A DNA stretch of 64,000 nucleotides from Lagopus muta. Its lineage: Eukaryota; Chordata; Aves; Galliformes; Phasianidae. The stretch is from NCBI RefSeq assembly GCF_023343835.1, contig NC_064435.1:85009788-85073787 (forward strand), in the 5' to 3' direction. A program made the position numbers and the translations under genes. A model generated the notes under the pieces. That model worked only from the letters and a program-made list of their open reading frames with translations. It did no database searches and was not told the origin of the DNA. Below are positions 49,248 to 60,205 of the stretch, in pieces; the first letter of the stretch is position 1, and every line of letters begins with the position of its first letter.

Positions 49248-50270
49248 TCGCCGATTGGTAAAGCAACTTTGAGAGCAGCTGCTGCCCTGCATTGTTCAGT
49301 TGTTGGGATCGTACCTCATGCTGGGTTAGCTGAAGTCAGATCTGCCTAAAGGAATATAGAACTCTGCTGCCCTTTCCTTCCCTCCCTCCTTTAGTTTTTT
49401 TGTAACGAGTAGAGTTGGCACCGGGGCCGTTCTCAAGCAAAACTATTTTAGAATCCAGCAAGTTACTTCTGTCACTGACTCGGCATGGTTCGGCTATAGA
49501 GATGCGCACAGCCCGCGCAGTGAATGGCTTGTACAATACCTCTTCATCTGCACCGCTCCGTGCGCCCATCCGCGTTTACCGACGCCTCCGAAATGTAATT
49601 ATACCAGTGAGGGGTTCTGTATAGAGTAGAGAATGTTGGTAACGAATGATTTCTATGCTGAGTTTGTGCCGGTGTATGTGTGAAGTGAGTGAGTTTGGGT
49701 GTATCGTGCACTAAAATTTTCTGATAGAGGAAGACTGATTACAGGACGATTCATGCTAAGGACTTGTTAGATCTGTAGTTCTCCATTTAATAATTATATG
49801 CTATTTCTATATTTTCATTCTTACAGCCCTTTATCACCTGTCTCGCCTTTGTTATTTTATTATGAAACGTGTAAATACAGTTTTGTTTCTCTATGTACTT
49901 TTTTGGCATAACAGATCTGTGAAATGGAAATTTTAATTTTGTGTGTTACGGCCATTTTTGTTTAGTATTGTCTCAGATTTTATTATGTAAATCCCATTAT
50001 TCAAAGTTGCCTAAATCCATTTAGAAAATCTTTAAAATTGGGAATTCTTAAAGTAAGTTTATTGGCTTTTCTGATCCATTTTTGTTTGGACCAAAAACCA
50101 GTATTGTACAAAGTATTAAGTATATATTTTTATATTTACTGAAATGGACTGTGGTGACTTTGGATAATAAGGAAAAGTTTAATATTAAAGCCATGTTTAT
50201 TACAGTATAATTAACATGTTAAACCATGGGATAAATGCCATCAATAAAAATATGAAATATTGTCTGGCAG
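49248..50270 (+). other. NUP153: NUP153 3' untranslated region and poly(A) signal
   Basis: About 1 kb of increasingly AT-rich sequence after the stop. The best canonical signal is AATAAA at 50243-50248, so cleavage is expected near 50265. The end is inferred from this hexamer only; no transcript data are available here. Confidence 0.75.
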
Positions 50271-52054
50271 TTTTAACTCCAAACGAAGGCCTCGGTGATT
50301 GCAGCTGTGCTGCAAGGCAGTGTGCTCATGCCCCGTGCTGTCACATGCTTTCTGCCACCACAGTGGACTTGAGAACTCTTTAAATTAGCAGGGAACTGGA
50401 GCTTCTCACTTGTTAGAGTTTTATTGTAGGCTTGCTTGGAGCCGTAAGTCTGACTCAACTGTTGTAGCTGTGAGGCTAACTTCTGCTACAAAACTTAACT
50501 GTAGAAACATTCACCACAACAAAATGTACCCAACTGTAAATGCATGATGTGTTTTTTTTTCCACTTCTATAGGAGTGAGAAAAGTTTCTTAGAGAGCAGA
50601 CAGTCTAATAGAGGAAGGAAGGAGGCTCTTGATTCTTCAGGGACTACAGCTGAGCTTTTGGTAAGCAATAGCATTTAGTTTATGGTTAAGATCCAGTCAT
50701 TTACTGCAGCAAACAGTGAAAGCACCACTTCCATCTCATAGTGCCAGGGGAGAAAAGCCTGCATGGCCCACCTGGCTTTGAGTTGATATACATAATTTCA
50801 GATACGTTAGTGGTTACTTGGCAGCACTTTTGCCATTCAGTGCTGCTTTGCATTTCTACAGCCATACATGCCCATGTTCTGAAACTCTTCCAACTGTGAG
50901 CTACGCTTCACAGGAGGACAAAGGCCAACTTTCACTTTTGTCAGTCTTGCAGCATGTGTAGAATGGATCAGTATTTCCATACACAGAAACAGCGTTTAGC
51001 AACTGGACTTGAAAAGCACGGAGCTAAGCTGTTATTCACGTGGTCACATCTTACTGCTGTGGACAGATTATATGCAGTTAGATATTTCCAGGTGTCCAAA
51101 TCAGAGAAATGCCACTCAGTTTTCCTCAGCCCTTTTACCTGCCAAGTACAGAACCTACAAACTGGAAAAATAAACATGCACTTGTCCAGGCAACTGGATA
51201 TTTGTTTTTCCCTGGCCAGCTTTAGCTTTTCTGAATTGTAATTTTTTCTTTGCCTGCTCTGGACAGCGTTGTATTTTTCTCCAGGCTAAGAAAAATCTGA
51301 AGCTTTAACACTGAAATTTTATCCAGCTGTGGTTCTACCTGCCTCCATCTTGGATCCCAGTTTCTAGATCACCACTACAAGAACACAAGTTCTATCTGTA
51401 TTCATGGTGAAAATATAAATAGGCAACACCCAACCCAGCATGGCTTTTGTCAGTTCTACCAACTTCAGCTTCTGTCAGGCTGGGCAGCCCCTCCTCAACT
51501 TCTAGCACTCAAATCAGCAGTGCTGTTCTTCGGGTTTTGGTACAGATACATTTTCTGATGATGCAATTGGAAGTGGGCTTTCTAGGTAAGACAACTGATT
51601 GCTCATAGCAAAGAATCTGAGAGTTATTATCCAAAAAGGCAGAGACTTCATTCTGGAAAGTTCTAGAAAGTTCAGTGAGGAGAAAATGCCATCCTCAACA
51701 GATGGCAAATAAAGATCAGAAAGTGTATGCAAAAAGTTCTCTTCATAAACAAAGTAGCAGCCCTTGTCAAACTAAACTAATGCAGAATATTAACATGTTC
51801 CTGCTTTTAAGCTTTTCACCTGAAGAGAGAAGAAGAGCTCATACAAGTACTTCCATTGTCTACCTCCAGAAGGGAAGAAAGGCTAAGAATTTCAGCAGCA
51901 GAGCAGCAGGTATGCTTCAGAGAAGAGCAGACAAAAACTGCTCTGGGAGAATTCTAAACTCTTCTTCAAATTTTAATAGATCATCAACACAGTTGTAGAT
52001 GGCCCTTTCCAAGATGCTAATGCCATAAGAACAAAAATCAAAGCTATGTATAAT
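50271..52054. other. Gap between convergent NUP153 and FAM8A1
   Basis: About 1.8 kb with no recognisable gene or repeat. It may be intergenic or a distal FAM8A1 3'UTR. The short open frames in it have no recognisable protein character. Confidence 0.55.
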
Positions 52055-53031
52055 CATGCAAAATATTAGGCTGTTTTATTCAGTATTTAAGTTATTCTGA
52101 ATATACCAACAGTTAGCCAGAATATAAAGAGAAAACAAGTAGTATTTGTACTTTGGTAGACTTACACCCATAACACGTGTTTCAGTTAATAGTTCCTGCA
52201 TGCTCCTGGAAACTCAGTCAGCTGTTTTGCTTGATAGTATATGCAAGAAATAGACAAGTGCTTTCACTCCAGAGAGAAGCAAATTACGTGTGCTGTTCAC
52301 AGCTCCAAAATTATATACATGGCAGTTCACTAACACTGCAGTGTAAAATGCCCTTTCCAGATAAAAAGCAGCTACCATTTCACCTCATTAGCTTTGACAC
52401 ATTAAATAAATGACAATACTTAAGATAATCATGCAAAAAAAAACTTGTCACATCAATATTCAGATAAAATACTTTTAAGAGGTGAGGGAATATGATCTGT
52501 GAAGCAATAATAAAGGCAGCGATAAACACTGTTTTCTTTCTACACACCGGTCACTGTAACTCAGTGAATGTGCCTTACTCTCCAACACTGCAGTTCCCCT
52601 CAAAGAGTCTGCAACGACACAACTCAGGCAACTGCCTGGAAAACAACATTTTCTAGTTAGTTCCCTCCAATACCCAAAAGTGCAGAAAAAACACTTCTTT
52701 CGAGGTGGAGTATTTCTCAGTATCTGCTTTCACCCCAGGATGACAAACAGAGCAGCAGCGTTCTGCAGTTATTAACAGCCACTTATTTTCAAGCTGCGGT
52801 TAATACACATCGTTTCTCTCACAATTCTTTGGCATTGGTGAGAACTCCAATACTTTGAAGGTAGCTGCTGGCACCGCTCTGGAGCAACGCATTTCCTTTA
52901 GCTGCAGAATCACTCTGCTTTAATTTGGGCTTAAGATTCGGACGGTCATCTCAGTGTCAGTTTCGGGGTAGGTCTTTGTTCATTTGGGAACGGTATTCAA
53001 AAACAGTCTGGGAGTCTGTCATCTTTTGATA
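52055..53031 (-). other. FAM8A1: FAM8A1 3' untranslated region (minimal extent)
   Basis: AT-rich sequence after the stop. A canonical AATAAA lies on the - strand at 52075-52080, giving a 3'UTR of about 1 kb. A second - strand AATAAA at 50420-50425 would extend it to about 2.6 kb, nearly touching the NUP153 3' end. Which site is used cannot be read here. Confidence 0.5.
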
Positions 53032-53176
53032 TCATCTGATCCCATTTCTTCTTACCACAATAGTTCCTGCTACAATATCGTAGGCTGTTCTGTTGTGCTG
53101 AAAAAACAGCAGCGTAATGAACGCAGGAAAAAATGAAGCGATAGAAAAATTCTTGATCAAAGCTCTGATCGTAGAC
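53032..53176 (-). CDS. FAM8A1: FAM8A1 coding exon 5 and stop
   Basis: Encodes STIRALIKNFSIASFFPAF, a hydrophobic span, and NRTAYDIVAGTIVVRRNGIR, with stop TGA at 53032-53034. Human ends VVKRNGVR. The acceptor is TTTCAG|. Confidence 0.97.
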
Positions 53177-56100
53177 CTGAAAAGAGAATAAAAGTATTCA
53201 GTGCCTTATTGTCACTTCTCTGCTTTCCCCAAACCCACGACCTCCAGAGTTTAGAGATTATTTTACCACCTGAGCTGGAAAATATTCACAACTGAATAAT
53301 TGCTATATTGAAAGAATCTGAGGATGGCTCTTGGCAATCCAATTCCGGCAAAGCCAACAATAAAAACACGGTGCATCTCCTTCCAAACTGCAGGCTTTCC
53401 ATACCATTAGCATGAAATACTTACGTTGTCATACTGACATTGGAGGATGGAATGACTAACACACGACTGGGTGCGATGAGCACAGACGTATCACATGTCA
53501 CAACTCGCAGTCCAAGCAAGAACTTCCCTGGGGTTGCTCCGCCTGCTCCCCAAATACAGATTATCTGCAAAAAGAAGTTCTTTCAATTCCATACAACGCA
53601 CTGCAGTTCACTGCTATGGCAAACTTAGCTTTCAACTGAAAGTCACGTAGCTTCACAGAACTCAAAGTAAAAAGGATTTCCTTCACTGGCCACTGAAGAT
53701 ACATTTGTTTGTTTATTTGAGAACTGCCACGTATGAATTACAGAAGTTCCAATGTAGGAGTAGTTACCTCGTAGAAGCAGACTAACAACCTGTAGATGAG
53801 AGCTACTACCATCATTTTCTGCAAATCTTCCATGGATGTATCTTCATCTATTTCTTCTATTATGTAATGCATAGCAAATTTAGAGATGTCTCTGTTGAAA
53901 ATAAGATAACTTTAAAAAAACAAACAAAACAGCAACAACAAAACACTACACAAAAGCCAGAACTCATCTGTCCCTTCTAATACTGGAATTCACTTCAGTC
54001 TGTTATTAAAAAAGAATAATAGCTTTTCAGCTTCTGTGATCTTAAGCCATCCACTAAAATTCCCAACACTGGTAGGCTTCCTTCTGAGTTGCTGTTTGGT
54101 TTTTCATTATGAAAAAATTCACTGTTACCACGTTTGCAACAGGACGGCCTATATAGTGAGCTGCAGAACTGTTAGGAAAACTCTCATTCTTGAGAGATAC
54201 ACAGTCATCTCACTAAATACACGGATACAAGTATCTTCATTAAAAGGTAGACGAGGGAGATGGGAACCCAAAGCGTTGTTCTCCTGCAAGGCAGAACTTG
54301 CAAGTCACTAGGCAACAAAGGACATTTCTCCTCCTTTGCATGACCAGGGTTTGTCTCCTCAGCAGTTTCAAAATGCTTTCACCGAGCAGTTGAAACTTTG
54401 AGCCATTTCCCCTAATGAAGCTATGCAAAGCAGCAGCCTGGAATCAGCTGTGTATTTTCACAAGCCAAACCACAGATCTGACATCTGATACGTGGAATAG
54501 GCACACTTGCAATGTGTACTCGGGAGGTGACTTTTCAGTGACCTATCCAGACTATAATTTCCATTCAAATAGGTGTGGTCCTACCTGAAAACAACCCATA
54601 CGTGCACTACTTGCTCTCCTCTCTGTTCAGGATCAAAAAAGATAAGGAACAGAGAAAATGATAGTATGGCACAATCTGCTTTTCCCTTCAGTGCAATGTT
54701 GGCCTGAAGCGTTTGTCTTCAGTGAGGATGTGCTTTTTCACGACAGCTCAGCCTGGCCTCCAGCACACAGCTCACCAGGAAAAACAAATGTTTTTCTGAA
54801 GCTGCTTGCAAGCAACTCTGTAGCTCTTGCAAGAGCAGTAATGTTCAATATGCCGTACATTAATTCAAAAAGATTCTCTTTCAATCACCAGCACCATTTT
54901 TGCAGAAGCAATGCACGTATAGCTGTTCTCTTTCTTGTACCTTCTGTATCATTTTGGGCCTACAAAACCAAGCTAGAAAAACAAGCTGCCAGGTTAGAGT
55001 TGGAGGCTTTGGCAACTGAACAGAACTGAGAGGTTGGCATTTCATTTGCCTGCTTATTTGAACAACAAACACCGAAAATTTACACTGACATTTATTGTGT
55101 TGGTTTTAAGCCTCTTCCCCACACCCTTCAAGCAGCAGTTCAACCTGTCCAGAAGATGTTATCTCTGTAGTATCAGTTTACATCCAGCCAACATTTGGAA
55201 GGCTGTTTTAGCAGAAACCTTCAATTCTGAAATGTAAGTGTATGGACCATACTAAGCCTCCATCTCCTCGTGAGACTGAAATATCTGAATGTATCAAAGT
55301 GGAGGAACTGAATCAGCTATGGAATAAGAACTATTGCAGAAGGAGAGAGCCTTTGGGGTAATTAAGCACTAAAAAAAACCAAATACATCAAGTATAAAAA
55401 CGTGAAGACTTTCACTCTGGTGCATAGTTGATGCATAAGATGCTTATTCCATTTTCCCTCCAGCTTATGCACACTAAAGCCTGCAGCATGGCAACGTTCC
55501 TAGCAACCTTCCTGCTGATACATATTTGACGCGATCTGACATAAAAACCTTTTTTAAACAAAGCAAAAAAAAGTTTCCCACAGAGATTTTTTTAAGAGCA
55601 TTTAAAAAAATTCTTGCTAATTTCCTGAAAATCATACACTGCAGGTCAGTCTAATTAATCCTTAGTAACGAGTTTGTGAGCCTACAAAATTACTCCAAAA
55701 TTCTTCCCCCTGCCATCAGCTGACCCCAGATCAGGAAAGATTTAAAAGGAGGTTATCCTATAGTGGGGCTGTTTCCTCTACCTGTGCCAGCTAAGAAAGA
55801 GACATCAGATGCATAACCACAGCACATATACATCATGACACCTCAAAGAGCACAAGGACCTTAAAGCTGTGTACAATAAACCTTTACACTGTTCTACTTA
55901 CTTTATCCCACTGAGGTGCATAATACTTAAAACTATGGTTGCCTTTATGAAGAACAGAATGAAGAAATCCACCATCTCTGCTATGAACCTGTGTGCCAGC
56001 GAAGGGATAATGAACTCCCGACCTGCAACAGAAACAGTTAGGATTACCCAGCTTGTACTGCACTAACAAGTTCAATTCTCTCAAGGATATTTCACATACA

Positions 56101-58993
56101 CCTTTCGCAAGAACACAACCAACAGCTTCATCTCAGCTCACACCAAGAATTCTTCTAAAGAAGTCTATCAATTAAAAGAACGCATCTGGATTACTTCAGC
56201 TATATGAGCCTTCAGGTTAGACCCAGAAACAGGAGCAGATGAAAGCATTAGTCACATCTGTCAGAAAGGTTCCTATGCTGTTTATTATAATACAACACAG
56301 CACAGTGCTCCACAACGAGCCAGAAAACGTAACCCATTTCCCCAGCATCACTGGCCAACGGCAGATGGGGGCAAAATGAACAGCATTTCTACAAATGCCT
56401 GTCCCACATACGGGAAAAGGAGAAAAAGGGGGGGAGGGGGAAAAGGAAATTCTCACCCCAATCTCAACAAAACATCATAAAAAACATCACTGCTCTGTGC
56501 TAAATTTCACCCAGAGCAGTTCAGCTTCCAAAACTGCTACTGCCAGTCCCGGCCTCACAAGCTGTGCATGTGAAGCTGCAAGCCCAGGGCACTGCTGTAC
56601 TTTTAAATGCAGTAAGTATAATAAAGCAGTGGTTATGCAAGAGCAAGTTTTTGCTTAATGCAACTCAGCTTGTATCTTCCTTTCATAGCTGTTTACACTG
56701 GTAACTCCACACTGATACTATCTGTCAAGCAGCATGACTTACATAAGGAATACTAAAATAGATCCAGTTTGCACTGCTGAAGCATATCCAAGTTGTCAAA
56801 AAACTTCTAACAGAAGACTCTGTACCTCAGCCTCCGCTGGCCCAGCTTAAGCATGTAGCAGCAAAAAGCACAGAGCAAATGCCCTCCTCAAATGCAGCAC
56901 AGTGGCTGACAGTAGCAGCAGTGCCATTTGGACACACAGACACAGCGACTGAGGAAGGCAGAAGTGTTTGTGGCTGTGGAAGTATTCGAGTTACCTTAAA
57001 TTCTGCTGAGACTTCAGCGTATTTCCCCCGCAGCAATTTAAGGAGATGTTTTTTACATCACAAGTTAACATGTGTGGTGGGGACAGCGGAAAGCAACGCG
57101 CAGCTCACAGCCCAGGCTGTCACATGAAGGAGGGGTCACACTAATCAGGCAGTGACACAGGGCAACTGTGTCTGAGCGTGCTTTGTTCTACTGCGCTTAG
57201 TGTAAGAGTGGTAACCTGCTACAGTAAGGCAGGGAGGGGCAAGGGGACGAAGCATCTTAAACCACAATTAGCATCCAACAAAAGCTTGCTGCTGCCCAGC
57301 GTACAACTAAGTACGACTAACATACAACTAACATGTTTTTACACTCGGCTGCAGGCAGACTGAGCTGGGAGAGGCGGTCACCTGCTCTGCTTTTTGACGC
57401 TCCAGCTAGAAATGTGCAAAGTTCAGCTGAAAAAAGTGACAGCCTATGTTACATAAGCACACAGGGCTGTAAACTACAGCAGCACCAGGATGGAAACATG
57501 TCCTCTCCTGCCAAGCTTGCTCCAAGGACAATAATCCGCAGCAGAAAAGGACATATAATCACTTGAGCTGTTCCACATGCATCCCCTCGCAAACTGGAGC
57601 ACAAATGACTGCATCGGAGCACCGGAGCACGCAAAGAATTCCCTTAGGAAGGCTGGGTGTCACGACAGTAATGAGCACTCAGAATGACCACATTCACCAG
57701 CAGGAACAGCAATCTGTGCCCCCAGCTGCCTTGGGCATACTGCATCTGTTCCTGAAGAGCTACGTAAGAACCCAGGAAACATTTCCATCCACCTCTGTAT
57801 CCTCTGCCTTAGGGACTGTGCAACTTAGGGACTTAGCTTCTGTTCAAAAGCAATCTATAAAAGCAATCTATAACCCCGAACGAAAGCAAGCACTGCTTTG
57901 CACCGCAACCAAACCAACCACGTTTAAAAGTCAGAATCCCTTCCCTTCGAAGAGGAAGGCAAAATGCTCTCCGGGGAGCGAGCTCACACCAACGGCACAG
58001 CTCTGCCTGCTGCACTTTGCCCTGCGGAGGGCCAGGACACCTGGCTTTTCTCCAGGGGCCTCGGCAGCACAGTCGGATGGATGCCCGTCCATCGGCAGCC
58101 CCGGAATAAAGGAGGCGGCCATTCCAGCAGCCGGCGGGGAAGCACCTGCACGCTGCCCGCGTTCTCTCGCACGCAATCAGTTTGCTTTGCTCTCAAGAGA
58201 ACGCAAACAGAAGCACTGCTATACACACTCCGCAAATACTGACATCTGAAACGAACTACAGTTCCCGCTGCCAGCCCTACGGCTCCGCTTCTTCCCTTCG
58301 ACTTGGCCAGGCGATGTCACCGCAGCACGGAAAGGAGCAGATGAAGTCAGTTCGGCTCCCGTCACCCGAACCGCGCTAGGAACGAGCGGCATCCACACGA
58401 ACACGGCACAAACGCGGCCCAGGCCGCCCTCACTCACCTGCCGGCCGGCCCGCAGCCTCCCGCGGGGCCGCACTGCCGCCGCCGGAGCCGGGAGTCGCGC
58501 GGGGCAGCGGGGAAAGCCCGGCGGCAGCCGGCGGCCAAGAGGAGGCGGGGGCGGGCGAGGGGGGGGCGCGGGGCCCCGGAGCGGCGGCGGCGGGTGGCGG
58601 GGCGAAGAGGTAGAAGGGACTGTAGTAGGCGGCGGGAGCGGAACCCGGCGGGGCTGAGGGAGGGGGCGGCGGCGGCGGCGGCGGGGCGGCGAGGCGGGCG
58701 GCGGGGCCGGCGGCGAGCAGGGCGGGCAGGCCGCAGTGCCAGCTGAGGTAGCCGCAGTACGAGTCCCACAGCCACTGGTGCACCCGCCGCGCGTACTCCG
58801 CCGCGCTCAGCGCCTTCCCCCCGTCGTCGCTCCCCGCGGCCGTCGGTGCGGAGCGGGACGGCGGAGGCGGTGACGCGGGAACGGCCTCCCCGCCGCCGTC
58901 GCTCCTGTCCTCGGCGCCCCCGGCCGTCGCCGCCGCTCCGGCGCCGCTGCGGGCCGTGCCCGGCTCCGTGCCGGGATCCGCCATCTCCGGCAT
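53032..58993 (-). CDS. FAM8A1: FAM8A1, RDD-domain ER membrane protein (5 coding exons)
   Basis: ER membrane cofactor of the HRD1 ubiquitin-ligase (ERAD) complex. Coding exons in transcript order: 58993-58438, 56022-55902, 53891-53768, 53564-53425, 53176-53032. All junctions are GT-AG with matching phases; total 1086 nt (361 aa plus stop; human about 413). The N-terminal half is disordered and Pro/Ala-rich, apart from a conserved block at about 63-90 (EYARRVHQWLWDSYCGYLSW). The RDD domain follows, with its signature Arg about 197 and Asp about 204 and 347, and hydrophobic spans at about 202-220, 252-272 and 323-339. IWGAGGATPGKFLLGLRVVT and NRTAYDIVAGTIVV match human nearly exactly. Two in-frame ATGs exist (58993 and 58984): MPEMADPG versus MADPG. 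The second has the better Kozak context, so the protein could be 358 aa. The gene is convergent with NUP153. Confidence 0.96.
53425..53564 (-). CDS. FAM8A1: FAM8A1 coding exon 4
   Basis: Encodes IICIWGAGGATPGKFLLGLR, then the loop VVTCDTSVLIAPSRVLVIPS. The acceptor is TTTGCAG| and the donor AAC|GTAAGT; phase 0 in, 2 out. Confidence 0.97.
53768..53891 (-). CDS. FAM8A1: FAM8A1 coding exon 3
   Basis: Encodes DISKFAMHYIIEEIDEDTS, then MEDLQKMMVVALIYRLLVC, ending FYE; nearly identical to human. The acceptor is CAACAG| and the donor GAG|GTAACT. Confidence 0.97.
53892..58437 (-). other. FAM8A1 introns 1 and 2
   Basis: Intron 2 (53892-55901) and intron 1 (56023-58437) are AT-rich, the latter becoming GC-rich towards exon 1. 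I recognise no repeat or further exon. Introns 3 and 4 (53565-53767, 53177-53424) are only 203 and 248 bases. Confidence 0.8.
55902..56022 (-). CDS. FAM8A1: FAM8A1 coding exon 2
   Basis: Encodes GREFIIPSLAHRFIAEMVDF and the first hydrophobic span, ending HLSGI. The acceptor is GTTGCAG| and the donor AAA|GTAAGT; phase 1 in, 2 out. Human has REYVIPSLAHRFMAEMVDF here. Confidence 0.97.
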
Positions 58994-59300
58994 CGCCGCT
59001 GACGCCGAACGCCGCCCGAACCGCGCACGCGCCAGGGCGCGCCTCGCCTCTCCCTCTCGGCGCGGGGGTGAGCAGGGAAAGCCGAAAAACTCCGCGCGCC
59101 GGGAGGGAAGCGGATTTCCCACCCCTGTGCCGCCAGATGGTATCGCCCAGCGCCGAGGGAGGGCCGCGCTTAGGCCGGGGAGCGTCCGAGCGCCCCTAGC
59201 GAGGGGAGCAGCGGCCCCGTAGCCGCCCCGGCTGGGCGCAGGCAGGGCCACTCCGCCCCGCCCCCACCGTGCCGTGTGAGGGCGCGAGGCGCCGCGGCTC
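58420..59300. promoter_or_regulatory. CpG island, FAM8A1 promoter and exon 1
   Basis: Very CpG-dense block covering FAM8A1 coding exon 1 and some 300 bases upstream of its ATG. This fits a CpG-island promoter firing on the - strand. No TATA box is evident; the exact start is unknown. Confidence 0.8.
58438..58993 (-). CDS. FAM8A1: FAM8A1 coding exon 1
   Basis: GC-rich exon coding the disordered N-terminal half, the conserved HQWLWDSYCGYLSWH block and a run of nine prolines (residues about 104-112, from a GGC-type repeat near 58668-58686). The donor is CAG|GTGAGT on the - strand; it ends in phase 1. Confidence 0.93.
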
Positions 59301-59658
59301 CTCAGCAAGTCAGCGCCGCTCCCTTCCCGCCTGTGTGTGACGCAGTGAAGAGTTTCTTTCGAAATCCGAAAGAAAAGCGATAATCCGACCAGCTGGGAAA
59401 CTGTGGCACTGGGAAACAAGGATCTAGTTTGCTAGATCGCTGGGAAGACTTGTGGATTTCGAATGCAGGCTTGGCATTGCTCAGCCTTTTCTCCTCTGCA
59501 GCTCTGTTGAGTATTAGCGCCACGACCGGGTTTTTTATGACGTGCTTTTAACGGAGATGGTGTTAATTGTGGAAGTAGCGGTGTTCAAAAAGCAGTCTTA
59601 CGTTATTCCAACAAGAAGATGGTTTTTCTTCTTCCGCGCTCAGTCCCCTCAGGCCTTT

Positions 59659-59724
59659 AACCGAGATGATCTTTTAATGTCTTAACAGTGAAACCGAGAT
59701 GATCTTTTAACGTCTTAACAGCGA
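59659..59724. repeat. 33-bp tandem duplication
   Basis: Two adjacent 33-bp units starting AACCGAGATGATCTTTTAA (59659-59691 and 59692-59724), differing at only two positions, both T/C. A recent local duplication about 650 bases upstream of the FAM8A1 start. Confidence 0.95.
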
Positions 59725-59834
59725 CGCTTAGAGAGCAGTTTCTCAGTCCCTTGAAAGACAGCGCGCACAGCCTTTCCGAACACGAGCCCAGCGGTAACAG
59801 AACAGCGCGCCATTGCCCGCGCCTCAGCTGCTCT

Positions 59835-59848
59835 CTGCCATCTGGTGG
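59835..59848 (-). promoter_or_regulatory. CTCF-like binding motif
   Basis: The - strand reads CCACCAGATGGCAG, which fits every position of the published CTCF core consensus CCASYAGRKGGCRS. It lies about 850 bases upstream of the FAM8A1 start codon. Confidence 0.5.
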
Positions 59849-59924
59849 ATACGCGGAGTCACTGCTTCGATACTTCCCATTTCCACAAAGGAAGCGGTGT
59901 TCTGAATAACTAAGCCTGTATCGC

Positions 59925-60205
59925 ACAACCGCAGGGTGGCTGAGGCTGGCAGGGCTCTCTGCCCACCTGGCCCAGCTCTGCCCCAGCAGCGTGCTCAGAG
60001 CCGTGGCCAGGCGGCTTCTGGACATCTCCAAGGAGGCGACCCCGCAGCTTCTGGGTAGCCTGGGCGTGTGCTCCATCACCTGCACAGCACAGAAGTGATG
60101 TCTGGTGGTTAGACAGAACCTCCTGTGTGCCAGTTTGTGCCCAGTGCCCCTTGTTCTGCTGCTTTCTACCTGAGAGGCCCCAGCCTGTCCTGGGTTTGGC
60201 CCTTC
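59925..60205 (-). mobile_element. CR1 LINE 3' fragment (antisense)
   Basis: Reverse-complement CR1 text: GGTGGCTGAGGCTGGCAGGG, GTCTGGTGGTTAGACAGAAC and TGCCCAGTGCCCCTTGTTCT. Short and diverged. Confidence 0.75.

Noticed and set aside
57563-58249. 228-codon open frame antisense to FAM8A1 intron 1
   Set aside because: The frame opens at a TTG (first ATG at 57605), has no recognisable domain and no splice or promoter context. Probably chance, though an antisense transcript cannot be excluded.
58994-59419. In-frame upstream extension of FAM8A1 to an ATG at 59419
   Set aside because: The frame is open only because of CpG-island composition; the translation is low-complexity and unlike FAM8A1. 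The ATGs at 58993 and 58984 have good context.
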